Part shown: positions 9,041 through 17,554 of the stretch, piece by piece
Layout: the number at the start of each line of letters is the position of its first letter
Position numbering within the stretch: position 1 is the first letter of the stretch
Origin: JAQVSH01 sp964451605
Lineage (GTDB): Bacteria > Bacteroidota > Bacteroidia > Bacteroidales > UBA4181
Reading direction: 5' to 3'
NCBI GenBank assembly: GCA_964451605.1
Contig: CAYVJA010000007.1
Location: 1 to 62,154, forward strand
DNA length: 62,154 nt
Program-made: the position numbers and the translations under genes
Notes under the pieces: generated by a model
Seen by the model: the letters and a program-made list of their open reading frames with translations, nothing else
The model's database searches: none
What the model was told of the DNA's origin: nothing

Positions 9041-9901
9041 TTAAAATTGAATGTAATCTTCGGGATCGACAGCCACCCCGTTTTCCCAGAGTTCGAAGTG
9101 CAGATGAGGGCCGGTAGTCTCTTCGCCGGAGTTCCCCACAATGGCTATCACTTCGCCTGCACGTACCCGGTTCCCGATTCTCCCCAGCAGGCGTGCGTTG
9201 TGCTTGTATACCGTAAGTATATTATTGTTGTGCTGGATCATAATCACATACCCGGTGTCGAGCGTCCATGAAGCCATCACCACCGTGCCGTCGAGTACCG
9301 ATTTAACCATCTCGTTGGGAGCCGCTACGAGATCGACGCCCAAATGGCCCTGGGCCTTGTCGAATTTGTTAATTAACAGTCCCTTAATGGGTGGGAAAAA
9401 GTAGAGACGGCTCAAGTTCTCTCCCTCACCCGATGCTGAGAGGGCCACATTGAATCGTTCCTCCTCTTCTATCTGTTTCCTAAACAGCGAGTCTTCGGCA
9501 CTCTTACGGAATTCAATCTTCTTGTACACTAAACTGTCGCGGACCTGAGGCTGTGCGGTGGTTATGGTGTCTTCTTCGGAGATTACACGTAACAGGGCCG
9601 TCAGATAATCGTTTCGGTTTCTCACCTCCAGCTCGAGCGAGTCGAGTGTATACATCTGTGCGTAGATACTTCTTCGTGCCTCCTCATTGGGGTATCCCGG
9701 CAAGAATTCACGCAGCGGGGTGAAGAGCAGAACCACCAGAATCAGGGCTGTAGCCAGCAGACTCAGCGTGCCGATCAGCGACATCACGTTGAGGGGCGAC
9801 AATCTGAGATGCCATATCTCCTCAAAGGTCTGGTCGTTAAAAAAAACCAGCCGGTACTTATGGCTTAACGTCTTAAAAATTGTCTTCCTGATAGCAGGCA
9901 T
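9041..9901 (-). CDS. M23 family metallopeptidase, membrane anchored
   Basis: 286 residues. An N-terminal cytoplasmic stretch, one membrane helix at about 38-60, a coiled-coil-prone linker, and a C-terminal LytM domain. The zinc ligands are intact: HLGVD (H-x3-D) and HLH in GPHLHFELW near the end, so it should be an active cell-wall endopeptidase facing the periplasm. It is the first gene of the run to dxr, rseP, tatA and DUF4837, one base before dxr. The start is placed at ATG 9901, downstream of a -7 box at 9920. Confidence 0.92.
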   Translation of the reverse strand: MPAIRKTIFKTLSHKYRLVFFNDQTFEEIWHLRLSPLNVMSLIGTLSLLATALILVVLLFTPLREFLPGYPNEEARRSIYAQMYTLDSLELEVRNRNDYLTALLRVISEEDTITTAQPQVRDSLVYKKIEFRKSAEDSLFRKQIEEEERFNVALSASGEGENLSRLYFFPPIKGLLINKFDKAQGHLGVDLVAAPNEMVKSVLDGTVVMASWTLDTGYVIMIQHNNNILTVYKHNARLLGRIGNRVRAGEVIAIVGNSGEETTGPHLHFELWENGVAVDPEDYIQF

Positions 9902-9919
9902 TGAGAAGGATTTATCGCA

Positions 9920-9927
9920 CAAAAGTA
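9920..9927 (-). promoter_or_regulatory. -7 box for the M23-dxr-rseP-tatA operon
   Basis: The minus strand reads TACTTTTG, a full match to TAnnTTTG, 19 bases before the M23 start and between it and the superoxide reductase stop. No good -33 TTTG is seen at 17-23 bases. Confidence 0.5.
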
Positions 9928-9946
9928 CACAAACCAACCGAAGATT

Positions 9947-10345
9947 TTATGTCGGGTCGTTTTCGTGCAACACTTTAACCGATTTCGGATGCGACGACCA
10001 CAATCCATGTTTGGTGCAGTAGCTGAGTGCCGTGAGTTTCATGCTCAGCCGGGCAACGAGGTAAAAATCGATCTCAACCTGCCCGGGTACAGTGCCGGTA
10101 AATCCGTGTCCTATTTGCACTGAGGCTACCAGCGTCTCAATGTTCCACAACTGAATAAAACCAATATGATGATCAGCTTCGTCGGGATGGAGATAGGCCT
10201 GGCCCACTTTTACCTTCACAGCAAATTTCTCGCCCTCCCTCACTGTATCGGGGCATTCAATCACAGGCGTATGACGGTCGAAATAGTCTTTACGGCACTC
10301 TTTTTCTTCGAGCGAAATGTCGACGGGCGAAATCATTTTTGGCAT
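9947..10345 (-). CDS. Class II superoxide reductase (neelaredoxin type)
   Basis: 132 residues. Reduces superoxide to peroxide without making oxygen, a defence of anaerobes. The mononuclear iron ligands are visible with family spacing: H25, H53, H59 and the CxxH pair C110/H113. There is no N-terminal desulforedoxin domain, hence class II. The usual Glu-Lys pair in the mobile loop before the first histidine is Asp-Arg here (D23, R24). ATG 10354 upstream is not in frame with good context; ATG 10345 or 10336 is likely the start. Separate from the downstream M23 operon by 45 bases containing a promoter box. Confidence 0.88.
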   Translation of the reverse strand: MPKMISPVDISLEEKECRKDYFDRHTPVIECPDTVREGEKFAVKVKVGQAYLHPDEADHHIGFIQLWNIETLVASVQIGHGFTGTVPGQVEIDFYLVARLSMKLTALSYCTKHGLWSSHPKSVKVLHENDPT

Positions 10346-10405
10346 GGCAATCGGCTTTAATCGCAAATCGGAGCGGAACAAATGCTATCAAAAATAGGAT
10401 TAATT

Positions 10406-10435
10406 TTTGAAATGCCGAAAATAGTTGTACATTTG
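10406..10435 (+). promoter_or_regulatory. Promoter of tRNA-Met
   Basis: TTTG at 10406-10409, an 18-base spacer, and TACATTTG at 10428-10435 match the Bacteroidota -33/-7 promoter. The -7 box ends 37 bases before the mature tRNA. Confidence 0.8.
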
Positions 10436-10472
10436 TACCCGCAATCAAGAAACACACGTTGTACACACATAT

Positions 10473-10544
<72 letters not shown>

Positions 10545-10548
10545 CTTA

Positions 10549-10578
10549 GGCCGTCTCATCCGAGACGGCCTTTTTTTT
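10549..10578 (+). terminator. Rho-independent terminator of tRNA-Met
   Basis: Perfect 9-bp stem GGCCGTCTC/GAGACGGCC with loop ATCC followed by eight T residues. The T run overlaps the stop codon of the convergent porN gene. Confidence 0.95.
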
Positions 10579-11530
10579 AGTATTCCCACATATCCTGTTC
10601 CATGTTGAAGATGGCATTCTCAACCTGTTCGGATATGCGCTGGCGGTCGGTTTCGTTAAGAATTTGTGTGCCGTTTGCGGCCTGGAGGCGGTTCAACTCG
10701 GAGTAGATGTACCCGGTGAAGCGGTGCTGCAGAAAGAGGTCGTCGAACGAAAGTTGCTGGGCATTGTTCCCTCCTGAATAGACCGGATATTGTGCAAGTG
10801 ATTCGCGAATATGGGGGTAGTATACCCAAAAGGCCTGCTGTTTCAACATGTCACTCTCCGAAAGTTCCTCTTCCATTAACGAGTAGGTGTCGGTAATCAC
10901 TCCTTCTCGCTGATATTCACGGATTGGGCAAAGTCCAACCACTTTCACCTTGAGTTCGGATACCCGGCGGTCGAACCACCAGTACTCCATCACCATCAGG
11001 TAGGTAATCTCCGAAAGCTGACGGTCGCGCTTCTCGGTTTGCTGAACGATATTCCCCTGTTCGTCGGCCACGTCAATCACTTTGGTAGCCGCCCCCAAAC
11101 GGGTATTCAGCGCTTCGGGAGTCAGCACCTCGGCAAACTCACTTCCTTCGCCCAGATCGGGGTTGTAGGCCTTGAATTTGCCTGAATCAATCCCTTCCAG
11201 AAGAAGCGTAATCAGATTCTTTCTGTTGCGGGTGGGCGTTTCGGGGAGATAGAGCCCGCGGTTCATGCCCTCTTTCAGGTTCACCATCCGGTAAATGACG
11301 GTCGACCAGTGTTCGTCCTGTTCCTGATAATAGGGGAGCGGCAACGCCTTTTTGCCCATGAGCTTATTCGTCTGGCCGGGAAGAATCAGCGTGTCGATCC
11401 GAACAGGAGCCGGAGCAGGCTGTTGTACCCGGTTTATCGGCATCAGGTTAGCACTCTGTGCCTTTCCTTGCAGAGAGGCGAAGAGGAGTCCTGTCGAGAG
11501 CAGGCATATGTAAACAACGGTTCGGTTCAT
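10577..11530 (-). CDS. porN: Type IX secretion ring protein PorN/GldN
   Basis: 317 residues with an N-terminal signal peptide (hydrophobic 5-20, ending LQGKAQS). Sequence and position after porM identify it as PorN/GldN, which pairs with the lipoprotein PorK to form the periplasmic rings beneath the outer-membrane translocon. Typical family features visible are the LKEGMNRGLYLPETP segment and the C-terminal acidic ENAIFNMEQ region. Last gene of the porP-K-L-M-N run, six bases after porM. Confidence 0.93.
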   Translation of the reverse strand: MNRTVVYICLLSTGLLFASLQGKAQSANLMPINRVQQPAPAPVRIDTLILPGQTNKLMGKKALPLPYYQEQDEHWSTVIYRMVNLKEGMNRGLYLPETPTRNRKNLITLLLEGIDSGKFKAYNPDLGEGSEFAEVLTPEALNTRLGAATKVIDVADEQGNIVQQTEKRDRQLSEITYLMVMEYWWFDRRVSELKVKVVGLCPIREYQREGVITDTYSLMEEELSESDMLKQQAFWVYYPHIRESLAQYPVYSGGNNAQQLSFDDLFLQHRFTGYIYSELNRLQAANGTQILNETDRQRISEQVENAIFNMEQDMWEY

Positions 11531-11536
11531 GGTCTG

Positions 11537-13150
11537 TTAGTTGATTTTGAAAATAATAGGATTCAGTTCTACTTGTCGGTTGCCTGGCCCCACCGCAAGG
11601 ATGTTGTCGATGTAGACCTTTTGTCCCTTATTCAGCGAACGGATAATGGTTTTTTGCTCGTCAGTGAGTCGTGCAGAGGTCGATCGGGCCTCCTTAACAA
11701 ATTCGCCCTGTGAGACCGTGAGGGTGAAACCCTGAATCTGGAATTTCAGGTCGAAATCGAATCCCTCCATATCTGCCTGGATGGCTATTTGGGCCGCCAG
11801 GGTTGATTTGTCGATGAGGCCTCCCATCTTTCCGGCCAGTTTTGCCGAAGGGGTGGGCACCAGCTTTACCCGGAAGTTCATTTCGCCCATTTTTCGACGC
11901 TGGCCATTGCTGTTGGCAAAAACGGTAACAATGGCGGTCCCCTGGGTGGCAGGGCGTACAATATAGCCGTTTCCTTCCGGCACGATGGTGCCGTTGTTGA
12001 TGGTGGCGCTCATCTGTTCGCGGGGTACACCCGAGATAGAGATGTCAACCGGATTATCTACGCCCAGATAGAAGACGTTCATCTTAGTGGGTGAGATTAC
12101 TGCGCTGGCCTCTCCCACCTGATATTCGGCCCGGAAAGGTCGTTTGGTGGTACTGCCGTCTACATTCTTAATCTGGACTAATCCCTCCCAAATGTTGGTT
12201 CCGATGTTGCTCCCGATCCGGCTGAAGATGGCTTTTCCCTCTTTAACGGGCAATTGTTCGTAATTTCCCACCATTTTGTAGTCGAAGGTTCCATCTTCCA
12301 GGGGGATGGTTTCGTAGCGGCCTACCATCACCGTGGGGTCTTGTGTTGAGTCGGAGGCGGCAATAAAGACTTCTGCCGTATACTCGTTCCCTTTCAGAAT
12401 GAAGTTTGAGTTAGGAATCACAGTGGCTTCGAGACGGTCGAACTTAAAGGATCCCGCGTCGATTTGCGAGAAAAGGTAGGTAAGAATCTCCATTTCGGAG
12501 TTGCGCACATAACTTTGGTAGAGGGTGAGGTTGGTGAGAACAGCAATGAGAGGGAGGTTTTCGAAGTTTTTCGATTCCCAGCTCAAGTGTTCACCCTTCT
12601 CTTTCACATCGGGGGTGGAGAGCGATTTTATAATCGATTTGCGCAGATCTTCATCTTTATCGGCAACAAAGGTGAGGAGGAATTTCGAGTAGTCGTTAAT
12701 CTTTTCGCGAAGTACTCCTCCCTTTCCCTGACGGATCATCACTTGTGCAGGGTAGTCCATATTGTCGGTAACTTCGAGCGAGTCGTAGTAGATAACCCGC
12801 GGATCGCGCAGAGCAACTGCCTCTTCGCCATCGGGTTCGGAAATGGTTACAATCTCCCTTTTCAACGCTTCGATATGCTGATATATCTCGTCACTTTTCT
12901 GAGAAACCTCTTTGGCTTTCAGGTACCACGGCTCCACCTTAAGGGGGGCTATGGCCTGTTGGGCCTCGAACTGACTCAGCAGGTAGGCGTTCTTTACCTC
13001 AAAGTTGAGGTTGGTTTTGGTGATCCCCTCGTTTACGATAACAAAAGCATCCAGGACGTCTTTCGATACATTCAATGCCAAAAGGGCAGTGAGTACCAAG
13101 TACATCATACCGATCATCTTCTGTCGCGGGGTCTCTCTACGTAAGGCCAT
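11537..13150 (-). CDS. porM: Type IX secretion motor shaft protein PorM/GldM
   Basis: 537 residues. One membrane helix near the N-terminus (about 12-34, starting MIGMMYLVLTALLALNVS) followed by a large periplasmic part with four-domain layout known for GldM/PorM, including Ig-like domains rich in VIPEGNGY-type turns. PorM dimerises inside the PorL pentamer and spans the periplasm to drive the PorKN ring. The start at 13150 lies 15 bases after porL. Length is close to that of characterised homologues. Confidence 0.95.
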   Translation of the reverse strand: MALRRETPRQKMIGMMYLVLTALLALNVSKDVLDAFVIVNEGITKTNLNFEVKNAYLLSQFEAQQAIAPLKVEPWYLKAKEVSQKSDEIYQHIEALKREIVTISEPDGEEAVALRDPRVIYYDSLEVTDNMDYPAQVMIRQGKGGVLREKINDYSKFLLTFVADKDEDLRKSIIKSLSTPDVKEKGEHLSWESKNFENLPLIAVLTNLTLYQSYVRNSEMEILTYLFSQIDAGSFKFDRLEATVIPNSNFILKGNEYTAEVFIAASDSTQDPTVMVGRYETIPLEDGTFDYKMVGNYEQLPVKEGKAIFSRIGSNIGTNIWEGLVQIKNVDGSTTKRPFRAEYQVGEASAVISPTKMNVFYLGVDNPVDISISGVPREQMSATINNGTIVPEGNGYIVRPATQGTAIVTVFANSNGQRRKMGEMNFRVKLVPTPSAKLAGKMGGLIDKSTLAAQIAIQADMEGFDFDLKFQIQGFTLTVSQGEFVKEARSTSARLTDEQKTIIRSLNKGQKVYIDNILAVGPGNRQVELNPIIFKIN

Positions 13151-13165
13151 GATTCGGAGGAGGGT

Positions 13166-13984
13166 TTACTTCTGTACATTCATGGCAGCCAACATGTTGC
13201 CATATACTTTGTTGAGCGATGCCAGATTCTGGTTAAGGGTGTTCAGGTGGTTCTGGTACTGGGCAGTCGAACTGACCGAGGCTTCCAGATCGGCAGTCAT
13301 CTTGTTCAGGTTCCGGAAGGCCGACTTACTATCGAGCAGTTGCTGGTTGGTTTCGCGCAGTTGCAGTTCGTAAACGGTATTCAGCGCATTCAGATTCCGG
13401 TTCATGCTGTCGAGTTCGCCTGCATATTTTGATGCAAGGTTTTTGAGATTCTCTGTGTTGGCAAAGGGGTCGCCGGCCTGTTGCATCAGAGTTGCCATTT
13501 TTTCGGCCGACTCGGCAGCCGTTTCTATACTTTGTGAATAGCGCTTCGTTGCAGCTGCCAGGGTGGAGATGTCAACCAGCCCCTCGGCCGTTTTATTTAG
13601 TTGGGTCAGATTCTTTTCCAACTGTTTTATCATTTCCGGCTGTAATGCCAACATTGCCTGCGATGCCAGCGGATGGGCCTGCGCATTGTTCTGCGACTGA
13701 GTCGCAAGGGTTCTTACCGAGTCGGTAAGGGAAATTTTGTAATCGTCCGACAATCCTGCAAGTTCCGGAAAGACCAGCGTCCAGTCGACCTCCTGAGGCA
13801 ACGGTTCGAAGGCCGACAGGAAGAAGATGACAGCCTCGGTACAGAGTCCCACGGTGAGAAAAGTGCTGGCAATAGAGACGTGCTCCAGTTTAAACAGAGC
13901 CCCTAATACCACGATAGAGGCGCCGAAACTGTATAATTTATGAATGGTTTTTCTCCATTTCTGACTTTCAAAAAATCGGTTCAT
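13166..13984 (-). CDS. porL: Type IX secretion motor stator PorL/GldL
   Basis: 272 residues with two N-terminal membrane helices (about 16-34 and 39-59) and a long coiled-coil cytoplasmic tail rich in Gln, Asn and Leu. PorL/GldL forms the proton-driven inner-membrane stator around PorM. Residues Y18, K32, H35 and E50 line up with the polar residues Y13, K27, H30 and E49 implicated in proton flow in Flavobacterium johnsoniae GldL, with a loop four residues shorter. So the motor is probably functional. Confidence 0.95.
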   Translation of the reverse strand: MNRFFESQKWRKTIHKLYSFGASIVVLGALFKLEHVSIASTFLTVGLCTEAVIFFLSAFEPLPQEVDWTLVFPELAGLSDDYKISLTDSVRTLATQSQNNAQAHPLASQAMLALQPEMIKQLEKNLTQLNKTAEGLVDISTLAAATKRYSQSIETAAESAEKMATLMQQAGDPFANTENLKNLASKYAGELDSMNRNLNALNTVYELQLRETNQQLLDSKSAFRNLNKMTADLEASVSSTAQYQNHLNTLNQNLASLNKVYGNMLAAMNVQK

Positions 13985-14010
13985 GGTTGCAGAGATTGAC
14001 AGGTGGCAGG

Positions 14011-15342
14011 TTAATTTCTATTCATTTCGGGGCCAAATGCTCTTCGTATACAGCGGAATCCTACAAAAGAACGGGCAGAGTCCTGATAGTCGTAGGTACG
14101 GATACCTACATTGAGATAGTATTTGGTATCTTTCCAGGAGCCGCCTCTCACCACTTTTCGCTTCATGGAGGCAGGATCGCCGGGAGCTGCATCGTAGGTG
14201 TAGTCGGGGTTCAGGTCGTGTGTGAGGACAGTCGACGATTCATCGAAGGCACTCTGGGTCCATTCGGCTACATTTCCCGACATATCATAGAGGCCAAATC
14301 CGTTTGGTTCGAACGAACCAACCGGAGCGGTAATCTGCCATCCGTCGGCAGCATAGTTGCCTCTTTGGGGCTTAAAGTTGGCCAGATAGCACCCCTTGGC
14401 ATTGGCCAGATAGGGGCCTCCCCAGGGATATGCGGTATTTTTTAGCCCGCCTCTTGCAGCATACTCCCATTCCGATTCCAGGGGAAGTGAAAATTCGCTC
14501 AGGCTCAGCACCCCTCTCGCGGCCATGGCCTGGTTGTAGTATTGGGTCCTCCAGCGGCAGAAGGCCTCGGCCTGTACCCAGCTGACGCCTACCACCGGAT
14601 ATTGGTCGTAGGCGGGATGCCAGAAGTAGGCCTTGGTGAGGGGCTCGTTGAATGAGTAGGTGAAATCGGTTAGAAAGCAGAGGGTGTCGGGATAAACCGG
14701 TACGGAAACCTGTTCTATGAAGGCATTCCGGTTGGGGGCACGCACCTCCTGGCCCTGGGCGTTAATAATGGTGCCTTTGGCTGCTTTACGCAAATTAAAG
14801 TAGGAGTAAGTGTATGCCAGTTTGCTGTAATCGTATTCTTTCTGTCCGAATATTCTGTCGGAGGGTTTTACGTAAAGTTCCTCTTCGTAAATCAGTTGTA
14901 CGTTTTCGTTTCGTTTTTCATCTATGCGCCGGGTCCAGTTAAGCCGCGGCGGGTCGATAGGATTGCCAAAGGCATCCTGATCTATCCGGTATTCCGGTTC
15001 CAGTTCGGCTAACTTGGTCCGGAGCAGAGAGTCTCTTACCCAGAAGATAAATTGACGATACTCGGCATTCGTTATTTCGGTGTCGTCCATCCAAAAACCG
15101 CCAAGGGTAACCGTTTTCGACACTGTACCCTGCCCTTCGGCCTGATCGCCTTCGAGCGGGCCCATCACAAAACTCCCCCCGGGAATCATTACCATGCCCA
15201 ACGGGGCCCCTTCGGTAAAGGTGGCTCTTTTCGAACCATAGCTGGCTCCCACCAGTTCGCCTGTAGGCGGTTGAAACATTCGACTACAACCTCCTATCGC
15301 GAATAATGTGCAGATAGACAAATATATAACTGAATTCTTCAT
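14011..15342 (-). CDS. porK: Type IX secretion ring lipoprotein PorK/GldK
   Basis: 443 residues. The signal peptide ends in FAIGGC with the lipidated cysteine near 19. The body is a formylglycine-generating-enzyme (SUMF1) fold, with the usual GSFVMG, EITNAEYRQF, WEYAARGG, YDMSGNVAEWT and VVRGGSW blocks. In T9SS this fold is structural rather than catalytic: PorK sits in the outer membrane inner leaflet and forms the ring with PorN. 26 bases lie between it and porL. Confidence 0.95.
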   Translation of the reverse strand: MKNSVIYLSICTLFAIGGCSRMFQPPTGELVGASYGSKRATFTEGAPLGMVMIPGGSFVMGPLEGDQAEGQGTVSKTVTLGGFWMDDTEITNAEYRQFIFWVRDSLLRTKLAELEPEYRIDQDAFGNPIDPPRLNWTRRIDEKRNENVQLIYEEELYVKPSDRIFGQKEYDYSKLAYTYSYFNLRKAAKGTIINAQGQEVRAPNRNAFIEQVSVPVYPDTLCFLTDFTYSFNEPLTKAYFWHPAYDQYPVVGVSWVQAEAFCRWRTQYYNQAMAARGVLSLSEFSLPLESEWEYAARGGLKNTAYPWGGPYLANAKGCYLANFKPQRGNYAADGWQITAPVGSFEPNGFGLYDMSGNVAEWTQSAFDESSTVLTHDLNPDYTYDAAPGDPASMKRKVVRGGSWKDTKYYLNVGIRTYDYQDSARSFVGFRCIRRAFGPEMNRN

Positions 15343-15361
15343 TCTTTTCTTTCTTTATAAT

Positions 15362-16336
15362 TTAGAGAAAACGAACGCTCTTATACTTTTGGGAATCTCT
15401 CTCTTGTTTAAACATGAAACGGTAACCTACCATGATTTCGTGTGCACCGCCGCCATATTTCGCGATTTTCGAGGTGGTTATGTCGTACGAGTAGCTAAAA
15501 CTCAGTCCGCTGATTAAATCGAACCCCCCCATCACTACTATGGCATCTTCGGTTCTATATGAAACGCCGCCCCATACGGTTTTATTGTACAGGGCCCGGA
15601 GATTTGCGTAGTATTGTGTAACCGCAAGATCGGAGTGAACAAGCAATGCGGGAGCCAATTCCCATTTGGGGTTGTTGAGAGGAAGCAGGGTGCCGGCCTG
15701 GAAGTAGAGGTTGGTTTTAATCTTATAGTTGGCGGTGGATACCTGTGTGCTTTCTACTGCAGATTTGGTGAGGTCGATGGAGGGGGAGTTAAGATGGGTG
15801 GCAGAGAGGCCGATATACCATGAGGGGGTGTGGTAGTAAAGCCCCATGCCCAGGTCGGCTACAATCGAGCTTTGGTCGCCAGCAGGAATGTCGGGGTCGT
15901 TGCCCGGGGCAGTGTACCCTTCGGCGTTTGGGATAAACCACTCCGGCCGGAGATTTTTCGAGAGCATACCCAGAGAGAGGCCCATTCCCAGGATTCCGCC
16001 TCCCCATTCAAGATGGTATGCATACGAAGCCGCAACGCTCATATCGTTGTCGAAGGCAAATTCATCCTGTTGTATCGATAATCCTACTCCGCTCGGTATT
16101 CCCCACAGCGAAACCGGCGCATGAATGGTAGCATTAAGGGTTTTGGGAGCCCCTTCAATACCCGGCCATTGGTTCCTGTACGCCAGCTGTGTAGCGATGG
16201 CCTCGACCGAACCCGCAGCACCGGGGTTGATCGAGAACAGGTTCAACATCTTTTGGCTGAAGGTTGGGTCTTGCTGTCCGTAGGCGGCAGAAACAAGAAA
16301 CAGGCAACACAGAAGCCCGGGTAATCGTATATTCAT
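15362..16336 (-). CDS. porP: Type IX secretion outer-membrane protein PorP/SprF family
   Basis: 324 residues. A signal peptide (5-20, ending SAAYGQQ) leads into QDPTFSQKMLNLFSINPGAAG, the signature opening of PorP/SprF proteins, followed by a beta-barrel of alternating hydrophobic strands. PorP proteins link the T9SS motor ring to the outer membrane or to substrates such as SprB. It is the first of five por genes on the strand, 19 bases before porK, with a promoter candidate just upstream. Confidence 0.92.
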   Translation of the reverse strand: MNIRLPGLLCCLFLVSAAYGQQDPTFSQKMLNLFSINPGAAGSVEAIATQLAYRNQWPGIEGAPKTLNATIHAPVSLWGIPSGVGLSIQQDEFAFDNDMSVAASYAYHLEWGGGILGMGLSLGMLSKNLRPEWFIPNAEGYTAPGNDPDIPAGDQSSIVADLGMGLYYHTPSWYIGLSATHLNSPSIDLTKSAVESTQVSTANYKIKTNLYFQAGTLLPLNNPKWELAPALLVHSDLAVTQYYANLRALYNKTVWGGVSYRTEDAIVVMGGFDLISGLSFSYSYDITTSKIAKYGGGAHEIMVGYRFMFKQERDSQKYKSVRFL

Positions 16337-16357
16337 ATCCTCTCTTTAGCAGCACCC

Positions 16358-16386
16358 CAAAAGTAAGCAGGCCAAAGCTATGCAAA
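16358..16386 (-). promoter_or_regulatory. Promoter candidate of the porPKLMN operon
   Basis: On the minus strand TTTG (16383-16386), a 17-base spacer, and TACTTTTG (16358-16365) fit the Bacteroidota promoter. The -7 box is 21 bases before porP. A second box TAGCTTTG at 16373-16380 is also present. This could separate por transcription from topA and the arginase-like gene. Confidence 0.6.
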
Positions 16387-16423
16387 AGTTTCCAAAAAAG
16401 GAGAAGGCGATGGGCAAGTGGCG

Positions 16424-17554
16424 TTAATTCAATTTCTGGAAACAGCGCCACCAGCGGTCGGGTATCTCCTGTTTACATGCCATCTCGTAATCTCTGGGTG
16501 AGCAGGAGATGAACATGGGAGTCTCTTTCTTGTCGGACTTGATGCGGGGTACCTCCATCCACCATCGTTCGCTGTACATGCTTTTGTAGAAAACCAACTC
16601 CTGCGCCTCCTGGCTCAGATAGACCAGGTACTTTTTCATATTGACACTCTTCTTGCCCGGTTTTTCGTCGACCCGTTGTGCGAACCCCTCCAGAAAATAC
16701 CAGATAATCTGAGCTGCCAGTTGGCCCGAAATATGTCGGGTGTCGTGAGCGGGAAGAAGATCGAAAAGGCCAAACGATTTGAGCCGGGTGCCTATGCCGG
16801 CATAGAAGCTTAACTGACAAATCTCCTCGCCGGTAAATCCGTTGGGAACAGGATCGGCACTTCCCGGAGAATCGGCAAAACGAATGGCATTCATGCTGAT
16901 GCCGGTAAAGTCGGCGTCGCGAAACGAGGGCTCGGTTTCGGAAAGATCGAGCCGGCACTCCGAAAGGCGAAATACTTCGAAATATCGCGAACGCCAAAAT
17001 TTGGCCGGAGGGGAGGGGTAGTGTGCCTGAGCCCCTACAAGTGTAAAGTTGAAGATGCTTTTTTTGTCGTTTTTCAGCGCATTGTGCCATTCGGCCATGG
17101 TGCTGCCCCGCTGACATTTAGAGTCGATCCATACATAGTTGGCCGGCCATTGCTCCTCGGCCAGGGCCATATAGTGTCCGTAAAGCAGATCGGCACTTCC
17201 ACCCAAAATAACTGGAAGGCATTGTCGTGCTGCAAGCTCCGACAAGACAATCTTCATACCGTGGTAGGTGTCGGAAACCGTTCTGCCCAATTGCAGATTT
17301 CCGGCATCGACAATCACCGGTGCCGGCTGCATACAGTTGCATTGATATAGTTGATGCCGAATCTCTTCAACCGCCTTCGCAGTGCCATTTTCGCCAAAAC
17401 CTCTGTCTTCCGGAATGCCAATCAGTACGATGGCACCCGGGGCGAAGAGTTGGTCCTTTTGTTCGAGGGTCCTGATTTTGATTTGCGACCCCAGAGTTCC
17501 TTCCAGGAGGGCGGGCTGAGGCAACTCACTGAGATAGGGGTAAAGCTCGGTCAT
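16424..17554 (-). CDS. Arginase-fold protein lacking metal ligands
   Basis: 376 residues related to arginase/formimidoylglutamase (ureohydrolase) enzymes, recognised by the IGIPEDRGFGENG start of the fold and the overall order of strands. The manganese motifs are broken: the usual GGxHE/GGxHD reads LGGSAD at 117-122, DAHxD reads IDSKCQ at 143-148, and SxDxDxxDP reads SMNAIRFADSP at 220-230. So hydrolysis is unlikely, and a binding or scaffold role is inferred. It overlaps the end of topA by four bases (ATGA) and precedes porP, so it may serve the secretion system. About 100 C-terminal residues (from 305) are beyond the normal fold and rich in Trp and Lys. Confidence 0.75.
   Translation of the reverse strand: MTELYPYLSELPQPALLEGTLGSQIKIRTLEQKDQLFAPGAIVLIGIPEDRGFGENGTAKAVEEIRHQLYQCNCMQPAPVIVDAGNLQLGRTVSDTYHGMKIVLSELAARQCLPVILGGSADLLYGHYMALAEEQWPANYVWIDSKCQRGSTMAEWHNALKNDKKSIFNFTLVGAQAHYPSPPAKFWRSRYFEVFRLSECRLDLSETEPSFRDADFTGISMNAIRFADSPGSADPVPNGFTGEEICQLSFYAGIGTRLKSFGLFDLLPAHDTRHISGQLAAQIIWYFLEGFAQRVDEKPGKKSVNMKKYLVYLSQEAQELVFYKSMYSERWWMEVPRIKSDKKETPMFISCSPRDYEMACKQEIPDRWWRCFQKLN

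Noticed and set aside
16424..17554. Active formimidoylglutamase or arginase
   Set aside because: All three metal-binding motifs are changed at ligand positions.
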